This document shows, piece by piece, positions 9,420 to 17,212 of a stretch of DNA of 34,972 bases. The position numbers and the translations under genes were made by a program. Below the pieces are notes generated by a model. That model had not been told where the DNA came from. It saw nothing but the letters and a program-made list of their open reading frames with translations, and did no database searches. The number at the start of each line of letters is the position of its first letter. Position 1 is the first letter of the stretch. Source of the DNA: Thermoleophilia bacterium (lineage in GTDB: Bacteria; Actinomycetota; Thermoleophilia; BMS3ABIN01); contig JAUSDE010000132.1 in the NCBI GenBank assembly GCA_030650885.1, positions 1 to 34,972 on the forward strand, read 5' to 3'.

Positions 9420-10594
9420 TCCATTATCCCCAGTGCCCGGGCCGCCTGGTGGACGTCCTTGTCACCGCGTCCGCTCAGATTGATGATCACGGCGTCATCC
9501 TTGCCATAATCCCCCGCGTGCTTCGTGATCCAGGCGATAGCATGGGAACTTTCCAGTGCCGGGATTATGCCTTCGGTCTCGGACAGCATCGTGAAGCAGG
9601 CCAGGGCCTCCGCGTCGGTAACGGAATCGTAGCGGACCCGTCCCTCGTCATGCAGCCAGGAGTGTTCAGGGCCCACACCGGGGTAATCCAGCCCCGCCGA
9701 GATGGAATGGGCTTCCAGGATCTGCCCGTAAGCATCCTGGAGAACGTAAGACATGGAACCGTGCAGGACGCCGCGGTGGCCTCGCTCGATGGAGGCGCCG
9801 TGCTTGCCGCTGTCGAGCCCCTCCCCCGCAGCTTCGACGCCGACCATGGGCACATCGTCGTCCAGAAAAGCCGCGAACAGCCCCATGGCATTGGAACCGC
9901 CGCCGACGCAGGCGATAAGTTCAGATGGCAGCTTGCCCTCTGCCTCCATAAACTGGGCGCGGGCCTCACAGCCGATGACGCTCTGGAAATCGCGCACCAG
10001 CGCCGGATACGGAGCCGGACCCGCCACAGAGCCGATCACATAATATGTATTCTCCACGTTGGTGACCCAGTCGCGGATAGCGTCGTTCATGGCATCCTTG
10101 AGCGACTGGCTTCCGGAGCTGACCGGTATGACCTCGGCGCCCAGCAGCTTCATGCGCACCACGTTCAGCTCCTGCCTGGCAATATCCTTGACTCCCATGT
10201 AGATGGCGCAGGGAATGCCAAAAAGCGCTGCCGCAGTGGCCGTGGCAACTCCGTGCTGACCCGCCCCGGTCTCGGCGATTATCCTCTTCTTCCCCATCTC
10301 CGCGGCCAGCAACAGCTGCCCCACGGTGTTGTTTATCTTGTGGGCGCCGGTATGGCAGAGGTCCTCGCGCTTGAGATAGATGCGCGGGCCGCCCAGCTTT
10401 TCCGTCAGCCGCGCGGCAAAATAGAGGGGCGTAGGCCGGCCGACGAAGTCTTTCAGCAAAGACTGCAGTTCTGCCTGAAAGCCCGCCTCGTCTTTCAGCC
10501 GCTCGTAAGCGGCGGTCAGCTCGTCAAGAGCCGGTATGACGGTCTCGGGTACATAGCGGCCGCCGTAGGGGCCGAATCGGGCCTGTATTGTCAT
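9416..10594 (-). CDS. trpB: Tryptophan synthase beta subunit
   Basis: [54 protein letters not shown] motifs. Confidence 0.98.
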   Translation of the reverse strand: MTIQARFGPYGGRYVPETVIPALDELTAAYERLKDEAGFQAELQSLLKDFVGRPTPLYFAARLTEKLGGPRIYLKREDLCHTGAHKINNTVGQLLLAAEMGKKRIIAETGAGQHGVATATAAALFGIPCAIYMGVKDIARQELNVVRMKLLGAEVIPVSSGSQSLKDAMNDAIRDWVTNVENTYYVIGSVAGPAPYPALVRDFQSVIGCEARAQFMEAEGKLPSELIACVGGGSNAMGLFAAFLDDDVPMVGVEAAGEGLDSGKHGASIERGHRGVLHGSMSYVLQDAYGQILEAHSISAGLDYPGVGPEHSWLHDEGRVRYDSVTDAEALACFTMLSETEGIIPALESSHAIAWITKHAGDYGKDDAVIINLSGRGDKDVHQAARALGIME

Positions 10595-11238
10595 TCAACC
10601 TCTTTCTCGAGCTTTGCAAACAGCATGCGAAGCTTATCTGGATCCTTGATACCGGGAGCCGACTCGACGCCGCTTGAGACATCCACGGCAAAGGAGCCTG
10701 TCTTCTGTATAGCTTCGAGGATGTTTCCCGGATTGAGGCCTCCCGCGAGGATCAGTCTCTCCCTCCGGAAGCCTTCATCGAGCGCGGCAGGCATACTCCA
10801 GTCGAAGACTTCACCGGTGCCGCCCCGGCGCTCGGGATGATAAGTATCCAGCAGAACGTAATCGGTGTCAAACTGGACAACGCGCTCCAGCGACTCCGGG
10901 CCGGACACGGCAATCGCCTTTATCACCGGCACGCCGGTACGCTCCCGCACCGCCTGGCACTCCGCCGGGCTCTCGTCGCCATGCAGCTGCACGGCGGTCA
11001 ACCCGCATGCTTCCACCGCCTCAGCGATCTCAGCGATATCAGCATTTACGAAGACTCCCACGCGTGCTATTCCCGCGGGCGCTGCCCCCATAACCTCAGC
11101 TGCCCGCTCGATGCTGATCCGCCGGGGGCTTTCCGGAGCGAAGATGACACCGAGCGCCCAGGCGCCCAGCTCCGCCGCCAACGCGGCGTCCTGAGGCCGT
11201 GTCAATCCGCAGATCTTGACCTTAACAGCCGGCGCCAC
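10591..11238 (-). CDS. trpF: Phosphoribosylanthranilate isomerase
   Basis: [40 protein letters not shown]. Probable GTG start at 11238, just after the corA stop; the ORF-track start at 11319 overlaps corA. Confidence 0.93.
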   Translation of the reverse strand: MAPAVKVKICGLTRPQDAALAAELGAWALGVIFAPESPRRISIERAAEVMGAAPAGIARVGVFVNADIAEIAEAVEACGLTAVQLHGDESPAECQAVRERTGVPVIKAIAVSGPESLERVVQFDTDYVLLDTYHPERRGGTGEVFDWSMPAALDEGFRRERLILAGGLNPGNILEAIQKTGSFAVDVSSGVESAPGIKDPDKLRMLFAKLEKEVE

Positions 11239-11243
11239 CGGAC

Positions 11244-12224
11244 TTACCTGTACTTTCGCGTCTTGAAGATGATGATCATGACTGCCGAGACCACCGCCAT
11301 GAACAGCAGGCTCCCCCACATCCAGACCCTGCTGCCGACTGGCAGTTCGGCGAAATTCATCCCCCAGAAACCGGTGATGAAGGTCAGCGGCATGAAGATG
11401 GTGGCCACCAGGGTCAGACGCTTCATGATCTCGTTCAGCCGGTTGGAGACCGCCGACAGGTGCACGTCGAGTGAGCCCGTGAGGATATCCCGGTAGGAAT
11501 CAAGCATGTCCGAGAGCCGGATCAGATGGTCGTAGACGTCGCGCAGGTACGGCAGCATATCGCTGGTCACCAGGGGGAAATCCCGGGAAGTCATCTCGTT
11601 GATCGCCTCGCGCAGCGGGCCGGCCTTCTTGCGGAAATGGATAAGCTCGCGCTTGAAGTCGAAGATGCGGTGTACTGTAGACTCGTCCGCCCTGGGATCG
11701 ACTACCGCGTCCTCTAGGGTGTCGAGCTCGTCCTCGACGCCATCAATTGTCTCGATGTATCCATCGACCACAGTGTCCAGCAGGTAGTAGGCCAGCATGC
11801 CGCTGCCGCAGCTCATGATCCTTGAGCGCGTGTCCGCGTCCTTCCAAACCCTCTCGACCGCGCGTGAGTCGCCCCGGTGTACCGATACCAGAAAATTCCC
11901 ACCTACGAAAATATCGATCTCTTCCCACTCGAGCGCCAGGCTGCCGGTGCTCACGCTGGCGCTGACCTCGTGCATAACCAGGAAAAAATGATCGTCGTAA
12001 GGCTCGACCTTGGAACGCTGGCCGTCCTGCTTGGAGGCGTCCTCAAGAGCCAGCTCGTGAAAATTAAAGGGGGGCTTGCCCAGAAGTTCCCGGTCCTCGG
12101 GGGTCAGGGGTCCGGCGATGTCGAGCCAGACCAGCTCCTCCCCCCTGCCTGCAAGTTCGAGCGCCTCGGCCGTGGAAACAGTCCTTACACCCGTTTCTTT
12201 TGAGCCGCACACTTTGGCCTGCAT
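11244..12224 (-). CDS. corA: CorA-family magnesium/divalent cation transporter
   Basis: C-terminal GMN signature: LTLVATIFMPLTFITGFWGMNFAELP, followed by a second TM helix. Confidence 0.93.
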   Translation of the reverse strand: MQAKVCGSKETGVRTVSTAEALELAGRGEELVWLDIAGPLTPEDRELLGKPPFNFHELALEDASKQDGQRSKVEPYDDHFFLVMHEVSASVSTGSLALEWEEIDIFVGGNFLVSVHRGDSRAVERVWKDADTRSRIMSCGSGMLAYYLLDTVVDGYIETIDGVEDELDTLEDAVVDPRADESTVHRIFDFKRELIHFRKKAGPLREAINEMTSRDFPLVTSDMLPYLRDVYDHLIRLSDMLDSYRDILTGSLDVHLSAVSNRLNEIMKRLTLVATIFMPLTFITGFWGMNFAELPVGSRVWMWGSLLFMAVVSAVMIIIFKTRKYR

Positions 12225-12230
12225 GACAGA

Positions 12231-13601
12231 CTACTCGTGGATATGTATAGAGGTACCGATCGGGGTCCAGTCATAAACACGCTTGGCCGTGTCGACCGGG
12301 AGGCCGACGCAGCCGTGGCTGGAACGCTGCCCGAAAGCAGTCGCCCAGTAATTGCCGTGCATCGTATAGTCGCCCTTGAAGACCATGACCCAGGGGACTT
12401 TGGGCGCGAAATATCCGGGGCCCCTCATATCGATCGCGGGCATCTTGGCATATATCGTGTAATCGCCCATTGGAGTGTCGGTGCCCGAGTTGCCGGTAGA
12501 GCAAAGGAAGCTGTCAACCGCCACACCGTTCTCGTACAGAGTCACTCTCTGCTCGGAGATGCTTACATCGATAGACTTGGCTGGTGCTGTCGTGAAGGTC
12601 GCCGCCGAGTCGGCCTCGATGAAACCTCCGGAGACGCCGCGAACGCCCGCTGGTCCACCCTTGAGGGTTATTGTGACGTCCTGCAGGTGATCCCAGGCAG
12701 CGGTGGGCTTGAACTCGAGCCGGTTTGGAGCTGGCCATGAGAACGTCCCGTCAACCTTGGGCTCGACCGACACCAGGGTGCGGGCGAGGTCCTGGTTGGA
12801 AACCGGTTCGCTGAAGACTATGGCCGGAGCGGCCTCGGTGCTGACGCCGGAAGTGCCGTCAGCGGGCTCGAACACAGGCTGGAGTGGCGGTGCGGTTGTC
12901 ACCGTCGAGACCACGGGAGCTTTCAGCTCTCTGCCGTTGCTCGATGTAGCTCCGGTCACCTTCAGCGGGTATGCCTGGCCCTGTTCGAACTTCGCCAGGG
13001 AAATATGGGCTACGCGGCCCCCGTCTTCAAGCCGCGACGTGCTCTGAATCCCTTCGAGGGAATATTCGAAATCGCTGATAGGGATGTTCCACTCCAGAAT
13101 TACATCTTCCCCGTACTTGACCTTCAGCCCATCCTTGGGGGTGATCGGCATCGGAGTGGTCACTGTCGTAAAGGTCAGAGTCTGCTCGACAGGCGTATCC
13201 GTGACTCCGGAGATCCCGAATTCCTTGACGGTGCCACTTACGGTTATGGTGTACTCGGCATCTGCGACTAGGGGGCTTGAGCCATCCTCCAGCACAAACC
13301 GGCCGTCGGTCAGATGGCCGCTGAGCAGGCGCTCGCTTTCACGGGTGCCGTCGGGAGCGATCTTCGCTTCCTTCACCGCGACCGTCGCTAGGCTCGCGCC
13401 CCAGCGGCTGGTCGAAATCTCCAGTTCGCTGTCGTCGGGCATGATCTCTGAGGAACCATCCCCGGGACTAACTGAAATACGGGGAGGCAGAACCACCACG
13501 AGCGCCAGCGTCGCTAAAACAGCGAGTGCCGCCACTGCGCCGGCGATTATGATCACCAGCTTGATTCGTGACGCAAGCTTCCCGACCTGCGGCGCCGTCA
13601 A
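12231..13601 (-). CDS. L,D-transpeptidase (YkuD) with N-terminal TM helix and Ig-like (Big_5-type) domains
   Basis: YkuD catalytic motif HGNYWATAFGQRSSHGCVGLPVDTAKRVYDW; TM segment LVIIIAGAVAALAVLATLALVVVL. The annotated start is TTG; the real N-terminus is probably longer (see findings). Confidence 0.9.
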   Translation of the reverse strand: MTAPQVGKLASRIKLVIIIAGAVAALAVLATLALVVVLPPRISVSPGDGSSEIMPDDSELEISTSRWGASLATVAVKEAKIAPDGTRESERLLSGHLTDGRFVLEDGSSPLVADAEYTITVSGTVKEFGISGVTDTPVEQTLTFTTVTTPMPITPKDGLKVKYGEDVILEWNIPISDFEYSLEGIQSTSRLEDGGRVAHISLAKFEQGQAYPLKVTGATSSNGRELKAPVVSTVTTAPPLQPVFEPADGTSGVSTEAAPAIVFSEPVSNQDLARTLVSVEPKVDGTFSWPAPNRLEFKPTAAWDHLQDVTITLKGGPAGVRGVSGGFIEADSAATFTTAPAKSIDVSISEQRVTLYENGVAVDSFLCSTGNSGTDTPMGDYTIYAKMPAIDMRGPGYFAPKVPWVMVFKGDYTMHGNYWATAFGQRSSHGCVGLPVDTAKRVYDWTPIGTSIHIHE

Positions 13602-13911
13602 TTCCTTGGTTGCTTCCCTGCCCAGCGTAACCGTCCCGTATTCTTTGTGCGGATAAAAACTGATCAGTTTTTCCGATACCCCCGGGAGCCTGCATTCTAA
13701 CCTCCACCCGGGAGATTGCCTCCGTCCTTTTGCATGGCGCAGTGAGATTGCGCCAGACCGGGACGAATAGAGGAATTATAGCAAAGAGTAGAAGTGTGTT
13801 TCCAGAGCTTTCAGCTATATTTCTCATCGCCGGCGATAATCTGATATTTTGGTTAGGAAAGATCCAGGCCCGGTCCGGGCTTGTGAACCCCGCGAAAAGA
13901 TCCGGATGCCC

Positions 13912-14979
13912 ATGAAACGAAAAGCCCTAGCCCTGCTCTCCGGCGGCCTCGACAGCCGGCTGGCGGTAAAGATGATGCTCGAACAGGGCATCGAGGTCGA
14001 AGGACTCAACTTCGTCACGGTCTTCTGCACCTGCACCGCCAGGAGCAGCTGCAAATCCGAGGCGAGAAAAGCCGCCGAGGAATACGGCATCCCGCTCAAG
14101 GTCCTGAATGCCACTGATGAGATCCTCGAAGCCATCGGTGACCCGAAACACGGTTTCGGCCGCGGGCTCAACCCCTGCCTCGACTGCCGCATAAGCATGT
14201 TCCGCCGGGCTGGAAAGTATATGAAAGAGACCGGTGCCGATTTCCTGGTTACCGGCGAAGTCTGGGGCGAGCGGCCCATGTCCCAGAGGCCGGATGCGAT
14301 GGCGATCATCGAGAAGGAGTCCGGCCTGGCCGGGCTGATCGTGCGCCCGCTGTCGGCCCACCTCTTCGAACCCAGCATACCCGAGCGCGAAGGCTGGATC
14401 GACCGGGATAAGATGATGGCCATCAGCGGCCGCTCCCGCAAGCCCCAGATGCAGCTTGCCCACGAACTCGGCGTCAACGACTACCCCTGCCCCGCCGGAG
14501 GCTGCCTGCTTTGTGACAAGAATTTCGCAGCGCGGTTGAAGCACCTGCTGCAGGAAGACCCCAAACCAGCTGTCGCCGAGATTCAGGCGCTGAGGCTTGG
14601 AAGGCTGATATTCTCTTCCGAGGGCAAGCGCGTCATGATTCCCAGAAACGAGGATGAAACCAAACGGCTGATAGCTCTGGCCCGACCCGGCGACCTGCTT
14701 ATGAGCGCCGATGGGCACATGGGGCCCACCGCCGTGATCAAGGGCGGCGATATCGGTGAGGCGACCCTGCGTGAGGCAGCTGCTTTGACCGCACGCTATG
14801 GCCAGGGACGCGAAGAGGAGAGCGTGACCGTAGCCTGCTGGCCAGCCGTGAAGGATGAAGGAACCCAGCCGGCCAAAGAGGGCGAAATATCTGCCAGCGT
14901 GGAAACCATGACGCGCCAGACTATTTCTGTCTCGCCGGCTGATGGCTGGCGCCTGGCCGATTCGCTCGAACGCGAGTGA
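13912..14979 (+). CDS. PP-loop ATP pyrophosphatase, ThiI/MnmA-like putative tRNA sulfurtransferase
   Basis: PP-loop LLSGGLDSRLA; cysteine motifs FCTCTARSSC, NPCLDC, CPAGGCLLC. Start at ATG 13912 or 13906. Confidence 0.75.
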   Translation: MKRKALALLSGGLDSRLAVKMMLEQGIEVEGLNFVTVFCTCTARSSCKSEARKAAEEYGIPLKVLNATDEILEAIGDPKHGFGRGLNPCLDCRISMFRRAGKYMKETGADFLVTGEVWGERPMSQRPDAMAIIEKESGLAGLIVRPLSAHLFEPSIPEREGWIDRDKMMAISGRSRKPQMQLAHELGVNDYPCPAGGCLLCDKNFAARLKHLLQEDPKPAVAEIQALRLGRLIFSSEGKRVMIPRNEDETKRLIALARPGDLLMSADGHMGPTAVIKGGDIGEATLREAAALTARYGQGREEESVTVACWPAVKDEGTQPAKEGEISASVETMTRQTISVSPADGWRLADSLERE

Positions 14980-15051
14980 TCGCCTGAATCCTTTTGCTCC
15001 TCTTGGCATCTAAGCTATTAAAAGCATATCAACAGACAGAAGGGCTCCAAA

Positions 15052-15399
15052 TTGCCAGCTACCAAGACTTTTGAAATCCCCGTTTTCGGATCGCGTTACC
15101 TGGACTCCTGCTCCGGCGGTTGAGGTCCAAGCTGGTCTCTGGAAGAGATCACAGAACAGGTCAACAGGAAGCTCGACCGCGATTTCGGCGGTCACGTCCG
15201 CTTGAGATATGTTGATTTTGATTCAGAGGAACTTTCTGAATATCCCGATGTGTATCATCGGGTGACCGTCGACCGGGACCTTGAACCCGGAGCGATCATT
15301 TTTGACGGCAGGCTCGTCCCCATGTGGGATATCCAGTACAACCGGCTGGCTGAGGAATTCGTGAAGCTGGGAGCCGAGCGGCTACGCAAAGCTTCGTAA
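15052..15399 (+). CDS. Putative selenoprotein, small thioredoxin-fold-like redox protein, Sec at codon 24 (UGA 15121-15123)
   Basis: TTG start at 15052. Read-through gives MPATKTFEIPVFGSRYLDSCSGGUGPSWSLEEITEQVNRKLDRDFGGHVRLRYVDFDSEELSEYPDVYHRVTVDRDLEPGAIIFDGRLVPMWDIQYNRLAEEFVKLGAERLRKAS (115 aa). The ORF track lists only the part after the UGA (15202-15399). Confidence 0.75.
15133..15151 (+). promoter_or_regulatory. Candidate bacterial SECIS hairpin
   Basis: UGGUCUCU-GGA-AGAGAUCA: 8-bp stem (one G-U), GGA loop at 15141-15143, 17 nt after the UGA. Confidence 0.7.
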
Positions 15400-15423
15400 T
15401 ACCTGCTCCAGCAGGGAAGACTA

Positions 15424-15452
15424 AAGGACGGCATTTTGGCCGTCCTTTTTTT
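15424..15452 (+). terminator. Rho-independent terminator after the putative selenoprotein
   Basis: GGACGGC-atttt-GGCCGTCC followed by TTTTTTT. Confidence 0.85.
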
Positions 15453-15515
15453 ATCCCGGAATATGGTCTGAGGCAGCATGCCGCGGGAGCCAGCTGCCAT
15501 AAGGGTTACACGCGC

Positions 15516-16490
15516 CTACTTCGCCAGTACTCCCAGCAGTTGCCATAGATCGAGGTCCAGCTGTTTGGTCTTTCCCGCGACTTCTTCCAGAGGTGTGCGG
15601 GTCACGGCGCCGTCGATCCATCCGACAAGCTGGCCAGTGCCGCCGCCTGCCATGAACTCCACCGCCGCCGCTCCCAGCCGGCTTGCCAGGATCCGGTCGT
15701 AAGTGGATGGCGCCCCGCCCCGCTGGACATGTCCGAGTATCGTCACCCTCAGCTCGTAGCCGATCTCGTCCTCACGGGACCTGAAATATTCCATGCACCT
15801 TTCGGCGTTGTTGCGGGCGCCGTCGGTGACAACCGCCAGGGCATAACGCTTGCCGCGATTGTGCGCTGCCGCCAGCTGCTGCTCCACCTCAGCGGGCTCG
15901 ATATCGAACTCAGGCGTGACGATCACATCGGCGCCACCGGCCAGTCCCGACGCCAGTGCCAGGTACCCGCAGGTCTTCCCCATCACCTCGATGAGGAATG
16001 CCCGGTGATGTGACTCGGCGGTCGTGCGGATACGGTCGATCGACTCGATGATGATGTCCAGCGCCGTGTCGACTCCGATGCTGATATCCGAGCCGAAAAG
16101 GTCGTTGTCCACTGTAGAGGCCACACCCACCACGGGCAGACCCATATTGCCCAGTTCGTGGGCGCCAGCCTGGGAGCCGTTGCCGCCGATTACGATAAGG
16201 CCGTCGACCTTCTCACGGTGCAGATTCTCTACCGCCCGCTCTCTGGCATCCCTGCTGTCGCGGAACTCGATGCTGCGCGCCGTCCCCAGAAAAGTGCCGC
16301 CAAGATGCAGTATCTCGCTGACGTCACGATTGCTCAGTGGCATGATGTCGCCGCCGATCAGCCCCTCGAAGCCGTTGCGGACGCCGAACATATCCATGCC
16401 GATATCGGTCCCGACACGCACGATGGCCCGCACCGCGGCGTTCATCCCCGGAGCGTCGCCGCCGCTGGTGACTACAGCTATGCGCTTCAT
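15516..16490 (-). CDS. 6-phosphofructokinase family protein (paralog 1)
   Basis: VVTSGGDAPGMNAAVRA, GGNGSQAGA, VASTVDNDL, EVMGKTCGYLA, LGHVQRGGAPS. Confidence 0.93.
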   Translation of the reverse strand: MKRIAVVTSGGDAPGMNAAVRAIVRVGTDIGMDMFGVRNGFEGLIGGDIMPLSNRDVSEILHLGGTFLGTARSIEFRDSRDARERAVENLHREKVDGLIVIGGNGSQAGAHELGNMGLPVVGVASTVDNDLFGSDISIGVDTALDIIIESIDRIRTTAESHHRAFLIEVMGKTCGYLALASGLAGGADVIVTPEFDIEPAEVEQQLAAAHNRGKRYALAVVTDGARNNAERCMEYFRSREDEIGYELRVTILGHVQRGGAPSTYDRILASRLGAAAVEFMAGGGTGQLVGWIDGAVTRTPLEEVAGKTKQLDLDLWQLLGVLAK

Positions 16491-16576
16491 GATCGGGCCT
16501 CCATGCTAGGTCTCAAAGTTTTCCTGATCCTGAGGTGGTGCGCTGCCGCTTATTGAAGAAAATTACCACGCTGGAA

Positions 16577-17212
16577 TCAAAAGCCCGGAAGGAATACACG
16601 GTATATAGGGCGGAGAATGACTGACAGACCGCCGGTATTGATCAGCACCATCAGAAGAACCAGGACGAAAAGCATCCCGTAGCGGTCCAGCTGCACCCAT
16701 TTGGCATAAGTCTTGGGCGGCATCAATGCGCCGGCGATGCGCGAACCGTCCAGCGGTGGAACCGGTATCAGATTGAAGACCATGAGGATTACATTGAGCT
16801 GGAAGATTCGAAATATGGAATTGATGAGCAATTCACCCACGTCAGCCGGATACAGATACAAAATATGCAGTACCAGCGCCGCCAGTGCTGCCAGCACCAG
16901 GTTCGCCGCCGGTCCGGCCATGCCCACCCACATCATCCCATACTGCTGCGACTTGAAATACCCGGGATTGACCGGTACCGGCTTTGCCCATCCGAACAAC
17001 ATGGCCCCGTTAGAGAAGAGGAATGTGACCGCCAGCATCAGCGTGCCCAGCCGGTCGAGATGTTGCAGAGGATTGAGCGACAGCCGTTTGAGGTTTTTGG
17101 CTGTCGGGTCGCCTAACCGGTAAGCCATGTATCCGTGCGAAACCTCATGGCAGGTCATTGAAAACAGCAGGACCGGCGCAGTCACAGCCAGCTGCAGAAG
17201 CAGTTCATTCAC
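16577..17212 (-). CDS. Site-2 protease (M50) family metalloprotease, membrane protein
   Basis: SMTCHEVSHGYMAYRLGDPTAK (HExxH-type) and NLIPVPPLDGSRI motif; multiple TM helices. Confidence 0.88.
   Translation of the reverse strand: MNELLLQLAVTAPVLLFSMTCHEVSHGYMAYRLGDPTAKNLKRLSLNPLQHLDRLGTLMLAVTFLFSNGAMLFGWAKPVPVNPGYFKSQQYGMMWVGMAGPAANLVLAALAALVLHILYLYPADVGELLINSIFRIFQLNVILMVFNLIPVPPLDGSRIAGALMPPKTYAKWVQLDRYGMLFVLVLLMVLINTGGLSVILRPIYRVFLPGF

Noticed and set aside
9449-10840. 463-aa plus-strand ORF
   Set aside because: Antisense to trpB/trpF, whose minus-strand motifs are unambiguous; artefact of GC-rich codon usage.
13927-15009. 360-aa minus-strand ORF
   Set aside because: Antisense to the PP-loop ATPase, which has clear PP-loop and CxxC motifs on plus.
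15202-15399. 65-aa stand-alone ORF starting at TTG
   Set aside because: Better explained as the C-terminal part of the UGA-containing gene starting at 15052; no convincing RBS at 15202.
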